Part shown: positions 8,962-18,031 of the stretch, in pieces
How positions within the stretch are numbered: position 1 is the stretch's first letter
How the letters are laid out: every line of letters starts with the position of its first letter
Assembly: GCF_004362865.1 (NCBI RefSeq)
Contig: NZ_SNYI01000001.1
Span: forward strand, 558,001 to 622,000
Source: Zeaxanthinibacter enoshimensis
Lineage (GTDB): Bacteria > Bacteroidota > Bacteroidia > Flavobacteriales > Flavobacteriaceae
Length of the DNA stretch: 64,000 nt
Direction of reading: 5' to 3'
Made by a program: the position numbers and the translations under genes
Notes under the pieces: model-generated
Seen by the model: the letters and a program-made list of their open reading frames with translations, nothing else
The model's database searches: none
What the model was told of the DNA's origin: nothing

Positions 8962-9774
8962 CTAATTCTTACCTGACGTTCTTCCGAGACAATATTGTAT
9001 TCCGCCCAGCAGGTGCTGTTGAAATACCGGGTCGTCATAAGCTTCCTCCGTATGCCCTAAACCGGTGTAGAAAGAGCGCCCCCCGTCAAACTGGTGGTAC
9101 CACGCAATCGGGTGTTCTCCCCCGTTTTCACCACCACTATAGGTACTCTCATCCAACCTCAACAGCACGTTGATCTGGGGGTTCAGGTCCTTAAAATTGT
9201 ACCATTCATCTATGTGAGTCCAGCTATCACCTAAGTGGGCTGTCGCAGGATGGTTCTTGTCGGCTACGATCAGGGTAGCCTCCTGTACCTCCGGGTGACT
9301 CTTAAAATAGCCCCCGACCAGTTTACCATACCAGCCCCAGTCGTATTCGGTATCCGTGGCGGCGTGGATTCCCATAAAATTCCCTCCATTCTTGATGTAA
9401 TCCTGGAATTCTTCCTGTTGGGCCGAGTTAAGAACATCCTGGGTGGTACTCAGGAAGATTACCATCGCGTATTTGGTCAACTCTGTCGACGTAAACATTC
9501 CCGAATCTTCCGTTTGTGTGATTGTAAAATCATTAGCGGTTCCCAGGGCTTTCAGGGTTTCCACTCCTTTTTCAATAGAACTGTGTCGGTATCCTGCAGT
9601 CTTGGTGAATACAAGGATTTTTGCAGCTGCTGTAGTGCTGTCAGTTTCTTCAACATCGGGGATAGTATCATTCATCCCGGTATCTCCCAGGACTGTATTA
9701 GGCTCTTCAACACATCCGGCCAGGCCTAACGTGAACAGGATGGTGATAAACAGATGTAAATATGTAGTTTTCAT
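8962..9774 (-). CDS. ThuA-like lipoprotein
   Basis: The 270-residue product starts at 9774, where a lipoprotein signal begins (hydrophobic helix ending LGLAGC, with the lipidated Cys). An upstream in-frame ATG would bury the signal. An acidic linker follows, then a ThuA domain (class I glutamine-amidotransferase-like fold): FTKTAGYRHSSI at its start, GIHAATDTEYDWGWYGKL in the middle and GRSFYTGLGHTEEAYDD near the end. ThuA proteins are linked to sugar utilisation, often with an appended oxidoreductase or cytochrome domain. Here the domain stands alone and the substrate is unknown. It is a solitary minus-strand gene between the repeat island and araC. Confidence 0.88.
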   Translation of the reverse strand: MKTTYLHLFITILFTLGLAGCVEEPNTVLGDTGMNDTIPDVEETDSTTAAAKILVFTKTAGYRHSSIEKGVETLKALGTANDFTITQTEDSGMFTSTELTKYAMVIFLSTTQDVLNSAQQEEFQDYIKNGGNFMGIHAATDTEYDWGWYGKLVGGYFKSHPEVQEATLIVADKNHPATAHLGDSWTHIDEWYNFKDLNPQINVLLRLDESTYSGGENGGEHPIAWYHQFDGGRSFYTGLGHTEEAYDDPVFQQHLLGGIQYCLGRTSGKN

Positions 9775-10090
9775 AATGCAAAAGATTTGAGGCTGATTGC
9801 GTAGGTGCAATCGCACATAAATTTCCGACACTCAGGACACTAAAGTTGAGCCTATCCGTAAAATTTAGTGCGCGGAAAATGTATCAATAGCATTATTTAT
9901 TGGCACTCCTGACTACTCCCAGGCAGAAGGTTGTTAAATTGATCTGGCTTGCCGGTTAGGGTGATATGTTAAAAAGACATTCCTGTGATATCCCACTATA
10001 TTTTAAAGTGTTTTTACCGCATTCCAGGGAAGTGCTTTTCTGGAGAGCACGATCTTATTAGCAGACAATCCCCGGGTATTTTTCATTTAA
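9775..10090. other. Intergenic region between thuA-like and araC genes
   Basis: The 316 bp hold the promoter region of the ThuA gene and the 3' flank of the araC gene. I see no open frame of note and only a weak hairpin with arms GTGCT/AGCAC around 10033-10050, without a T-run. No repeat from the island extends into it. Confidence 0.6.
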
Positions 10091-10990
10091 TTATCCCCCC
10101 AGGGACATGATATACTTCTTCGGGGTAGTACCGTACTTTTTCTTAAAGGAAGCTATAAAATGGCTGGAAGTGCTGTACCCCACTTTGAGTCCGACTTCAT
10201 TGACATTGTATTGTCCGGTTTCCAGCATTTTCCTTGCGTATTCCATTTTGTAATCGAACAGGAAACTGTACACCGTATCCCCGTATATCTGCTTGAACCC
10301 CTCTTTGAGTTTCTTCAGGCTGAGCCCAATCTCATCTGATAATTCCTGCAAACCCGGTGGTTCAGCCATGCGGGAAATGACAATTTCCTTGGCTCTCCGG
10401 ATACGCTTCACATTGTCTTCATCTACCAGGAACGGACATTGCTCCCGGTCAAAATCTTCATTCTTATTAAAGTAAAGCGCCATTAATTCGTACACCTTTG
10501 CCTTTAGGTAAAGATCCTTGATAGAAGGGTGCAGGTGGTAATTCATGATCTGGCTCAGCACAACGGCTATGGCCGGGCTCACAACCTCCTGGGCATAATA
10601 CTTCTTATCCTTGTTCTCTGATGTCAGGAAGTGAATGTAATCGGCCTCCTTGGAGAATAGCGAGTGGAATTTACGGAGTGTCATCACCACGGAGATCATC
10701 CAGCTTTTGGGGCTGAGATCCACGTTCATGGGCAGGTCTAACTGGGTGTTATATAACAAAAGTGAGTTCTCATCAGAGATATCCAGGGCATAACGTCCGT
10801 CGTTAAAAATAAACTTGGCGTGACCTTTTAAACAAAAGTGAAATTGTATGTGGGAGCTGTCTATCTGCCTTTTTACCTTCTGCTGCGTATCGCTTTCGTT
10901 CTGCAATTTAAGCACGAAAAAACCGTCATCTACGATAACTTCATCGGCTGACCCTGAAGCGACATTTTTTGTGGTATCCATCGATTCCAT
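10091..10990 (-). CDS. AraC-family transcriptional regulator
   Basis: A 299-residue regulator. The N-terminal ~190 residues have cupin-like character (SHIQFHFCLKGHAKFIFNDG). The C-terminal ~100 residues hold the double helix-turn-helix: first helix pair LQELSDEIGLSLKKLKEGFK, second VGLKVGYSTSSHFIASFKKK, ending YGTTPKKYI. The general layout resembles iron/siderophore regulators of the PchR type, but ligand identity is inference. It is divergent from hemA with a 171-bp shared control region, so it may regulate the haem operon, itself, or both. A perfect 19-bp palindrome lies 13 bp upstream of its ATG, in the probable leader. Confidence 0.92.
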   Translation of the reverse strand: MESMDTTKNVASGSADEVIVDDGFFVLKLQNESDTQQKVKRQIDSSHIQFHFCLKGHAKFIFNDGRYALDISDENSLLLYNTQLDLPMNVDLSPKSWMISVVMTLRKFHSLFSKEADYIHFLTSENKDKKYYAQEVVSPAIAVVLSQIMNYHLHPSIKDLYLKAKVYELMALYFNKNEDFDREQCPFLVDEDNVKRIRRAKEIVISRMAEPPGLQELSDEIGLSLKKLKEGFKQIYGDTVYSFLFDYKMEYARKMLETGQYNVNEVGLKVGYSTSSHFIASFKKKYGTTPKKYIMSLGG

Positions 10991-11002
10991 CTGTCCTTTT
11001 TT

Positions 11003-11021
11003 ATTTAGAATTATTCTAAAT
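11003..11021. promoter_or_regulatory. Perfect 9-1-9 palindrome, candidate PerR/Fur/DtxR-type operator
   Basis: ATTTAGAAT, one base, ATTCTAAAT: a perfect inverted repeat 13-31 bp upstream of the araC start, downstream of a possible minus-strand TACTTTTA -7 box. Its core TTAGAAT-N-ATTCTAA matches the known PerR-box layout (7-1-7) with one change per arm from the B. subtilis consensus. Iron-type regulators bind similar sites. The cognate protein is not in this window. Confidence 0.6.
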
Positions 11022-11109
11022 AGAAGAGCTGAGAGCCCTAATATTTACTGTAAAAGTAGCTAATTCTCTACGACTTAGCGGCTTTCGATATAAAAAGTTC
11101 TTCCAGCGT

Positions 11110-11140
11110 TATTTTTGCACCCCATGCGATTATAATTTTG
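11110..11140 (+). promoter_or_regulatory. Candidate hemA promoter boxes
   Basis: Two Bacteroidota -7 boxes lie in tandem before hemA: TATTTTTG (11110-11117) and TAATTTTG (11133-11140), both fitting TAnnTTTG. The second would give a leader of roughly 15 nt before the ATG at 11162. The -33 match is poor for each (TTTC at 11083 for the first). Confidence 0.5.
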
Positions 11141-11161
11141 TGCCCGACCGATTGGTGACGT

Positions 11162-12418
11162 ATGACTAATTACAACATTTCTAAACACAGCTCTTTTTAT
11201 ACTGTAGGCCTCAGTTACCTGAAGGCCGATGCCGAGGTAAGGGGGATGTTCAGCCTGGACGCCGCTGCCAAAGACGCCTTGCTACAACAGGCACAGAGCG
11301 ATGGTATCGAGGGGCTGCTGCTTATTTCTACCTGTAACCGTACAGAATTACACGGTTTTGCACAGCATCCGTACCAGCTGATCAAACTGTTGTGTGATCA
11401 TACCAATGGAAATGTTGAAGCATTCCAGAAGGTCGCCTATATCTACAAAAACAACGAAGCTATCACTCACCTCTTCAGGGTGGGCACCGGCCTGGACAGC
11501 CAGATCCTGGGCGATTTTGAGATCATCAGCCAGATCAAACAGGGATTTTACCATTCAAAACAATACGGCTTGACCAACCATTTCCTGGAACGCCTTTGCA
11601 ACGCGGTGATACAGGCAAGCAAACGGATCAAGAATGAAACTGACATCAGCAGTGGCGCTACTTCTGTCGCTTTTGCGTCCGTACAATACATTTTGAAGAA
11701 TGTTCCGGATATCTCTGAAAAGAACATTTTACTGTTCGGCACGGGGAAGATAGGTCGCAATACTTGTGAAAACCTGGTTAAACATACCGATAATAAACAC
11801 ATCACCCTGATCAACCGCACCCGTGATAAAGCGGAAAAGATCGCCGGGAAATTCAACCTGGTAGTAAAAGATTACGGGGAGTTGCAGACAGAGATCCGTA
11901 AAACTGATGTCCTGGTAGTCGCAACCGGTGCGCAGTCTCCTACCATCAATAAATCTTTGTTATACTGCCGTAAACCCCTGCTCATCCTGGATCTTTCTAT
12001 TCCTAAGAATGTTGCAAATGATGTGGCCGAATTGGAAGGCGTGAAGGTATTACACCTGGATGCCCTTTCCCAAATGACTGATGAGACCCTGGAGAAACGC
12101 AGAAAGCATGTCCCAAAGGCAGAAGAGATCATTGCCGAAGTACAACGCGATTTCACAAACTGGCTGGAGACACGAAAATTTGCACCTGTCATCAAAGCAC
12201 TGAAAAAGAAATTAAAGACGATGAAGGACGAAGAACTCGACTTCCAGTCTAAAAAATTAGGGGATTTTAACGCGGAACAGGTAGACCTGGTATCTAACCG
12301 TATTATTCATAAGATCACCCGTCACTTCGCCAACCACCTGAAACATGCAGATATAGATTCTGACGAGAGCCTCCAGCTGATCAAAGAAGTTTTCCAATTA
12401 GAAGAGGGATTGCAATGA
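11162..12418 (+). CDS. hemA: Glutamyl-tRNA reductase
   Basis: Reduces glutamyl-tRNA to glutamate-1-semialdehyde with NADPH, the committed step of the C5 pathway to 5-aminolevulinate. The 418-residue protein has the catalytic-Cys motif STCNRTE (Cys58), the substrate segment FRVGTGLDSQILGD, the Rossmann NADPH loop LLFGTGKIGRNT near residue 195, and a C-terminal dimerisation helix region. It is the first gene of the haem operon and overlaps hemC by four bases (ATGA), indicating translational coupling. The next enzyme, HemL, is not encoded nearby. Confidence 0.98.
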   Translation: MTNYNISKHSSFYTVGLSYLKADAEVRGMFSLDAAAKDALLQQAQSDGIEGLLLISTCNRTELHGFAQHPYQLIKLLCDHTNGNVEAFQKVAYIYKNNEAITHLFRVGTGLDSQILGDFEIISQIKQGFYHSKQYGLTNHFLERLCNAVIQASKRIKNETDISSGATSVAFASVQYILKNVPDISEKNILLFGTGKIGRNTCENLVKHTDNKHITLINRTRDKAEKIAGKFNLVVKDYGELQTEIRKTDVLVVATGAQSPTINKSLLYCRKPLLILDLSIPKNVANDVAELEGVKVLHLDALSQMTDETLEKRRKHVPKAEEIIAEVQRDFTNWLETRKFAPVIKALKKKLKTMKDEELDFQSKKLGDFNAEQVDLVSNRIIHKITRHFANHLKHADIDSDESLQLIKEVFQLEEGLQ

Positions 12419-13389
12419 AGAAAGTGATCCGGATGGGCACACGCGACAGCGAACTTGCGCTGTGGCAGGCAAATACCGTAAAAGACAGGCTTGAAGCGCT
12501 GGGGTACCAGTGCGAATTAGTGCCGGTAAAATCTACCGGCGACCTGCAACTGGACCAACCATTATACGAACTGGGAATCACCGGCATCTTTACTAAAACA
12601 CTTGATGTCGCCATGATCAGAGGAACGATCGATATCGCGGTACATTCCATGAAAGATGTACCCACTGCCCTCCCCAAAGGGATCGTACAGGCGGCTGTAC
12701 TCCCAAGAGCTAATCCACGTGACATCCTTGTTCATAAAGGAACAGATTTCCTGAACAGCGAGGGAAAGGTGGCTACCGGCAGCCTCAGGCGAAAGGCACA
12801 ATGGCTGCACAGGTATCCCCTGCATGAAATGATGCCCCTGCGCGGAAACGTGAATACCCGTCTACAGAAATTACAGGACAACGACTGGAATGCCGCCATC
12901 TTTGCAGCAGCCGGACTGGAACGAATAGACAAATTACCAGAGAACTACACCGAGCTACAATGGATGATTCCCGCACCTGCCCAGGGAGCCATGATGGTGG
13001 TCGCCATGGAAAATGACCGGGAGTGCCGCGAGATACTCGCTCAATTGAACGACCAAGACACCGAAATTTGTACCCGGGTAGAGCGCGATTTCCTTCGTGA
13101 ACTGGAAGGTGGATGTACGGCTCCTATCGGAGCTCTCGCTACCATTGAACAGAATAAACTCTTTTTTGAAGGTGTCCTACTGTCACTGGACGGGGAGCAG
13201 CGCCTTACAGTAAAAGAAGAATGTCCCCTGGACCAGCTTCAAGGTTTCGGGAACCGTTGTGCGCAACAGCTACTTATGCGAGGAGGCACAGAATTGATGC
13301 GGCAGATCAGGCAGGAAATGAATTCCACCCAACCCTCCCCGGAAGGAAATGAAACAGGAGAACGGAATGATCTACCCAAAACTTCCTAA
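12415..13389 (+). CDS. hemC: Porphobilinogen deaminase (hydroxymethylbilane synthase)
   Basis: Polymerises four porphobilinogens into hydroxymethylbilane on a covalently bound dipyrromethane cofactor. The visible residues are the N-terminal GTRDSELALWQ, catalytic Asp81 in HSMKDVPT, the arginine-rich TGSLRRKAQ, and the cofactor-attachment Cys234 in LEGGCTAPIGA. The 324 residues are slightly more than usual because the C-terminus ends in a polar, low-complexity tail of ~20 residues (rich in N, S, P, E, G). The tail-coding region overlaps or abuts the start of hemD. The start overlaps the hemA stop by four bases. Confidence 0.98.
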   Translation: MKKVIRMGTRDSELALWQANTVKDRLEALGYQCELVPVKSTGDLQLDQPLYELGITGIFTKTLDVAMIRGTIDIAVHSMKDVPTALPKGIVQAAVLPRANPRDILVHKGTDFLNSEGKVATGSLRRKAQWLHRYPLHEMMPLRGNVNTRLQKLQDNDWNAAIFAAAGLERIDKLPENYTELQWMIPAPAQGAMMVVAMENDRECREILAQLNDQDTEICTRVERDFLRELEGGCTAPIGALATIEQNKLFFEGVLLSLDGEQRLTVKEECPLDQLQGFGNRCAQQLLMRGGTELMRQIRQEMNSTQPSPEGNETGERNDLPKTS

Positions 13390-13393
13390 GGCC

Positions 13394-14170
13394 ATGACCG
13401 CAAAGACAGGATCTGAAACAGAATTGTCAAGGCAGGAAACCACTGCAGGGGGTGACCCCTTACAGAAACCACTTTCCGCAGCCGACTCCCAGGGTAAAAA
13501 AAGCAGCATCCTCTCAACGAAGAAATTAAGTACCCCAAAGAAAACTCCGCTCTTGGCAGCGGGTTACAGGGTGGAGGATTACGACGCCATCACGACCATA
13601 GCTGTTGCCTTTGAAACTGACGGCAAGGCAGATCATTATATTTTTACGAGCCAGAACGGTGTTGAACATTTCTTGAAAGGAAGAACTGCACCAAGGGAAG
13701 TATCGGGAATAAGTACGTTCTGTGTCGGCGATAAAACTAGGATTCTGCTTGAACAGCATGGGTTTAAGGTGCAGAAATCTGCAGAAAATGCGTCAGAACT
13801 GGCGAAATTCCTTGTAAAAAACCATAAAAACGACTCCTTTCTGTTTTTTTGCGGGATGAGGCGCATGCCAACCCTACGACAAATTTTTGATGAGAACAGG
13901 ATGGATCTCAGGGAAGTTGAGGTGTACGATACTGTCCTCCAAAGCAAATCATTCCCTCAGTCGTTTGGGGCTGTATTATTCTTCAGTCCTTCAGGAGTGG
14001 AGAGTTTTAGCAGGGAGAACGATCTGCACAATACCTTCGCGTATTGCATAGGGCCCACCACTGCCCGTGCAGCACGCCTTTATACGAACCATATTTGTAT
14101 TGCCGAAGAACCTACCGTAGAATCAACGGTACAGGCAGTACTCGATAATCCACCGGCCTTTACAGAATAA
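13394..14170 (+). CDS. hemD: Uroporphyrinogen-III synthase with unusual N-terminal extension
   Basis: Cyclises hydroxymethylbilane with inversion of ring D. HemD sequences are poorly conserved. The call rests on ILSTKKL near the start of the core, FTSQNGVEHFLKG, the C-terminal half with FFSPSGVESF and YCIGPTTARAARLY, and its place between hemC and hemE. The start is uncertain: ATG at 13394 (258 residues) lies 4 bp after the hemC stop, while ATG at 13349 would overlap hemC by 41 bp. Either way, ~32 or more low-complexity residues precede ILSTKKL, where flavobacterial HemD proteins normally begin, and no start codon exists at that point. Function 0.9, start about 0.6. Confidence 0.88.
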   Translation: MTAKTGSETELSRQETTAGGDPLQKPLSAADSQGKKSSILSTKKLSTPKKTPLLAAGYRVEDYDAITTIAVAFETDGKADHYIFTSQNGVEHFLKGRTAPREVSGISTFCVGDKTRILLEQHGFKVQKSAENASELAKFLVKNHKNDSFLFFCGMRRMPTLRQIFDENRMDLREVEVYDTVLQSKSFPQSFGAVLFFSPSGVESFSRENDLHNTFAYCIGPTTARAARLYTNHICIAEEPTVESTVQAVLDNPPAFTE

Positions 14171-14188
14171 GGCAGGAAACAAGAAACT

Positions 14189-15217
14189 ATGATTAAGAAC
14201 GATCTATTTTTACGCGCTTTAAAAGGGGAAACAGTAGAACGCCCCCCTGTATGGATGATGCGACAGGCAGGAAGGTACTTGCCCGAATTCATGGCCATCA
14301 AAAAAGAATATGATTTCTTTACCCGTTGCCAGACCCCGGATCTCGCTTCGGAGATCACCGTTCAGCCTATCCGAAGGTATGGGATGGATGCCGCGATACT
14401 TTTCAGTGATATCCTTGTCATTCCGCAGGCGATGAATATCGAAGTAGAGATGAAACCCAATTTTGGACCCTATCTTCCTAACCCTATCCGGACAGCTAAA
14501 GATGTGGAGCAAGTCATTATACCGGATACCGAGGAAAGTCTTGGCTACGTAATGGAAGCCATTAAATTGACCAAGGAGAAACTGGATAACGAGATTCCCC
14601 TGATCGGTTTTGCCGGCTCCCCCTGGACCATCCTTTGCTATTGTGTACAGGGACAGGGCAGTAAGAACTTTGACAAAGCTAAAGCCTTTTGCTTTACCCA
14701 GCCTGTTGCCGCTCACCAGTTACTCCAAAAGATCACCGATACCACGATCGACTATCTTAAAGCCAAGGTGCGGGCAGGTGTCGATGCCGTTCAGGTATTC
14801 GATTCCTGGGGAGGTATGTTGTCCCCGGAAGATTACACCGAATTCTCCTGGAAATATATCCAGCAGATCATAGATGCCCTGAAGGATGAGGCCCCGGTCA
14901 TCGTCTTTGGAAAAGGTTGCTGGTTTGCTTTAGGGGATATGGCCAAATCCGGCGCCTCTGCCTTAGGAGTAGACTGGACCTGCTCTGCCAGGAATGCACG
15001 GTACCTCAGTGGCGGACAGATTACCCTGCAGGGGAACTTTGACCCGGCGAGACTGCTTTCCCCACCAAAAGAGATCAAAAGAATGGTCACTGAAATGATC
15101 GACGCTTTTGGTAAAGACAGGTATATTGCCAACCTCGGCCACGGTATACTTCCCAATATCCCTATTGAGAATGCCGGTGCGTTTGTAGAAGCGGTAAAAG
15201 AATACAGGCAAAAATGA
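14189..15217 (+). CDS. hemE: Uroporphyrinogen decarboxylase
   Basis: Removes the four acetate carboxyls of uroporphyrinogen III to give coproporphyrinogen III. It is 342 residues, standard length. The N-terminal signature [17 protein letters not shown] carries the conserved arginines, the Asp-containing [12 protein letters not shown] follows, and GNFDPARL with [14 protein letters not shown] lies near the C-terminus. It starts 18 bp after hemD, and its last bases overlap the hemF start by four (ATGA). Confidence 0.98.
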   Translation: MIKNDLFLRALKGETVERPPVWMMRQAGRYLPEFMAIKKEYDFFTRCQTPDLASEITVQPIRRYGMDAAILFSDILVIPQAMNIEVEMKPNFGPYLPNPIRTAKDVEQVIIPDTEESLGYVMEAIKLTKEKLDNEIPLIGFAGSPWTILCYCVQGQGSKNFDKAKAFCFTQPVAAHQLLQKITDTTIDYLKAKVRAGVDAVQVFDSWGGMLSPEDYTEFSWKYIQQIIDALKDEAPVIVFGKGCWFALGDMAKSGASALGVDWTCSARNARYLSGGQITLQGNFDPARLLSPPKEIKRMVTEMIDAFGKDRYIANLGHGILPNIPIENAGAFVEAVKEYRQK

Positions 15218-16116
15218 AAGAAACCTTCTTCCAATACATACAGGAATTACAGGACCGCATCTGCGAAAGACTGGAACAAGTAGACGGGAAGGCAAAATTC
15301 CGTGAAGATCCCTGGGAGAGACCTGAAGGAGGCGGTGGCAGAACCCGGGTGATGGAAAATGGGGCGGTACTTGAAAAAGCGGGTGTTAATATATCCGGGG
15401 TTCACGGACCCTTACCTGCCAGCATGCAGGCTTACTTTGGTGTAGGCGATGTGGATTTTTTCGCATGCGGACTAAGCCTGGTCATTCATCCCGGGAATCC
15501 CATGGCTCCTACTGTACACGCAAACTGGCGTTATTTTGAAATGTATGATAAAGAAGGACAGATCGTCGATCAATGGTTTGGTGGAGGGCAGGACCTGACC
15601 CCCTATTATCTATTTGAGGAAGACGCTAAGCATTTTCACCAGGTTTGTAAAGACGCCTGCGATGCACATGGTCCCGAATTGTATGCGAAATATAAAGAGG
15701 CCTGCGATAAGTATTTCTGGAACAGTCACAGGGATGAAGCCCGGGGTATAGGCGGATTGTTCTTTGACCATTTAAAAAAGGACGAAGGACGAAGCATGCG
15801 GGATTGGTATAATTTCGTGACAGCAGTAGGAAATAGTTTCCTCGATGCATATATCCCGATCCTTGAAAGACGAAAAGACCTGCCTTACTCCCAGGCAGAA
15901 CGCAATTGGCAGGAGATCAGGCGTGGGCGATATGTTGAATTTAACCTCGTTCACGACAAGGGCACATTATTTGGCCTGAAGACCAATGGGCGCATAGAAA
16001 GTATATTAATGAGTCTCCCCCCGGCCGTGCAGTGGAAATATGACCATCATCCTGAACCGGGGAGTGAAGAAGATAGATTAGTGAAAATTCTGGAACACCC
16101 TAAAGACTGGGTATAA
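15214..16116 (+). CDS. hemF: Oxygen-dependent coproporphyrinogen-III oxidase
   Basis: Converts coproporphyrinogen III to protoporphyrinogen IX with O2, implying aerobic haem synthesis. The 300-residue length and the family blocks are intact: [55 protein letters not shown]. It is translationally coupled to hemE by the ATGA overlap and followed 10 bp later by a PhzF-family gene. Confidence 0.98.
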   Translation: MKETFFQYIQELQDRICERLEQVDGKAKFREDPWERPEGGGGRTRVMENGAVLEKAGVNISGVHGPLPASMQAYFGVGDVDFFACGLSLVIHPGNPMAPTVHANWRYFEMYDKEGQIVDQWFGGGQDLTPYYLFEEDAKHFHQVCKDACDAHGPELYAKYKEACDKYFWNSHRDEARGIGGLFFDHLKKDEGRSMRDWYNFVTAVGNSFLDAYIPILERRKDLPYSQAERNWQEIRRGRYVEFNLVHDKGTLFGLKTNGRIESILMSLPPAVQWKYDHHPEPGSEEDRLVKILEHPKDWV

Positions 16117-16126
16117 GATGTAGATC

Positions 16127-16918
16127 ATGAAACAGAAAATATACCAGGTAGATGCTTTTACGGACACTTTATTTAAAGGGAACCCGGCCGCAGTATGTAT
16201 CCTGGAGAACTGGATTCCCGACGAACTCATGCAACAAATTGCCGCTGAGAACAACCTCGCAGAAACCGCCTTCGCGGTTCCCGGTGATAAGGCCTACGAA
16301 CTGAGGTGGTTCACCCCCAAACTAGAGGTCGACCTGTGCGGTCATGCGACCTTGGCTACGGCCTATGTCCTTTTTAACCACTACGGGGCAGAAGGGGATA
16401 TTATCAGGTTCAGCTCTCCCCGGAGTGGCGACCTCTCCGTAAAACGATCAGAAGACGGGTGGTTGACGCTCGACTTCCCAAAAGACACTATTCAGCCGGA
16501 CTATCCTTCCGACGAGATTATACAGGCCCTCGGGAAAAGACCATTCGGTTGTTATAAAGGGAAGACAGACTACCTCTACATTTATGAAGAGCAGGAGGAT
16601 ATTGAGGAACTGGACCCGGATTTCTTTCGGATGAGCAAGCTGGATGGCCGAGGAGTCATTGTCTCCGCCCCGGGCAGGGAAACCGATTTTGTCTCACGTT
16701 TTTTTGCTCCCCAGGCCGGAATCAATGAGGACCCGGTAACCGGTTCGGCGCATACTACCCTCGCCCCGTACTGGGCAGAACAATTAATAAAAACTAGAAT
16801 GACTGCAAGGCAGCTCTCGGAAAGAGGAGGATACCTTAAATGCGAAATAGCCGGGAACAGGGTCTATATTTCCGGGCAGGCTGTCCTCTATCTCACCGGC
16901 GAAATTGAATTGCCCTGA
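16127..16918 (+). CDS. PhzF-family isomerase/epimerase-like protein
   Basis: A 263-residue member of the PhzF (diaminopimelate-epimerase fold) family. Visible features are the N-terminal GNPAAVCIL, the acid residue in NLAETAFAV, CGHATLATAYV, and the second-half DPVTGSAHTTLAPYW. Members isomerise small carboxylic acids, but the substrate of most is unknown. It lies 10 bp after hemF and before hemB in the same orientation, so it is probably expressed with haem genes. I see no direct reason for a role in the pathway. Confidence 0.9.
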   Translation: MKQKIYQVDAFTDTLFKGNPAAVCILENWIPDELMQQIAAENNLAETAFAVPGDKAYELRWFTPKLEVDLCGHATLATAYVLFNHYGAEGDIIRFSSPRSGDLSVKRSEDGWLTLDFPKDTIQPDYPSDEIIQALGKRPFGCYKGKTDYLYIYEEQEDIEELDPDFFRMSKLDGRGVIVSAPGRETDFVSRFFAPQAGINEDPVTGSAHTTLAPYWAEQLIKTRMTARQLSERGGYLKCEIAGNRVYISGQAVLYLTGEIELP

Positions 16919-17041
16919 GACCAGGGTAGTTATCATATTTTTCAGGTTTCTCATGACCTAAGTTCTTAAAAACTGAGAAGGAATTATAGCGGCGTATCAG
17001 TGAATTCATTACTTTAAGACGCCTTTATTAAAGCAACGGAT

Positions 17042-18031
17042 ATGTATCCATTACGAAGAAACAGGAGATTAAGAAAAAGCGAATCAGTTCGGAGCCTGGT
17101 ACGGGAAACCCGGCTAAGTCCAAGCGACTTCCTCGTACCCCTCTTCATTGTTGAAGGAAAAAGTGTGCGGGAGGCTATCCCTTCTATGCCGGGGTATTAC
17201 CGGCTCAGCCTGGATCAACTGGCCAAAGAGGTCCGGGAACTCTGGAGTCTCGGTCTTTCGTCCGTGCTTTTGTTTGTAAAAGTTCCTGACGACCTGAAGG
17301 ATAATATGGGGAAGGAAGCGATCAATCCCAACGGCCTGATGCAAATGGCAGTAAAGACCGTTAAAGATACCTGCCCGGACATGGTGGTGATGACCGATGT
17401 AGCCCTGGATCCTTATTCGATCAACGGGCATGACGGGATCGTGGAAAAAGGTCGCATCCTTAACGACGAAACCGTGAATGTCCTGGCAGAGATGAGCATA
17501 ACCCATGCGGAAGCCGGTGCTGATTTTGTAGCACCCAGTGATATGATGGATGGCCGTGTCCTTACCATCAGGGAAGCCCTGGAAGAAGAGGGATTCTATA
17601 ACACGGGCATCATGAGTTACAGCGCCAAATATGCCAGCGCCTTCTACGGACCGTTCCGGGATGCACTGGATTCAGCCCCGGTGGATAAGGGAGATGTCCC
17701 AAAGCACAAGAAATCATACCAGATGGACCCGGCAAACAGGCTGGAAGCCCTCCGGGAAGTTACCATGGATATAGATGAAGGTGCCGATATCGTAATGGTG
17801 AAACCCGGGCTTTGTTACCTGGACATCGTCCGGGAAATAAGAGATACTGTAAACGTACCCCTTGCCGTATACCAGGTCTCAGGCGAATACGCGATGTTGA
17901 AGGCTGCAGTGGAAAAAGGGTGGCTGGACCATGACCCGGTTATGCTGGAACAATTGGTCTCCATCAAAAGAGCAGGTGCGGACATCATAGCCAGTTATTT
18001 CGCCAAAGAAGCAGCCCAATTTCTTCAATAA
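17042..18031 (+). CDS. hemB: Delta-aminolevulinic acid dehydratase (Mg-type metal site)
   Basis: Condenses two 5-aminolevulinates into porphobilinogen. The 329 residues include both Schiff-base lysines (SAKYASAFYGPFRDA; MVKPGLCYLD) and APSDMMDGRV. The metal-binding loop reads DVALDPYSINGHDG, with Ala, Asp and Asp where zinc enzymes have three Cys (DxCxCxYTxxGHCG in E. coli), so it belongs to the Asp-rich, Mg-dependent class. A gap of 123 bp separates it from phzF and contains a possible TACTTTA -7-like element, so it may have an extra promoter. Its stop shares a base with the next ATG (TAATG). Confidence 0.98.
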   Translation: MYPLRRNRRLRKSESVRSLVRETRLSPSDFLVPLFIVEGKSVREAIPSMPGYYRLSLDQLAKEVRELWSLGLSSVLLFVKVPDDLKDNMGKEAINPNGLMQMAVKTVKDTCPDMVVMTDVALDPYSINGHDGIVEKGRILNDETVNVLAEMSITHAEAGADFVAPSDMMDGRVLTIREALEEEGFYNTGIMSYSAKYASAFYGPFRDALDSAPVDKGDVPKHKKSYQMDPANRLEALREVTMDIDEGADIVMVKPGLCYLDIVREIRDTVNVPLAVYQVSGEYAMLKAAVEKGWLDHDPVMLEQLVSIKRAGADIIASYFAKEAAQFLQ

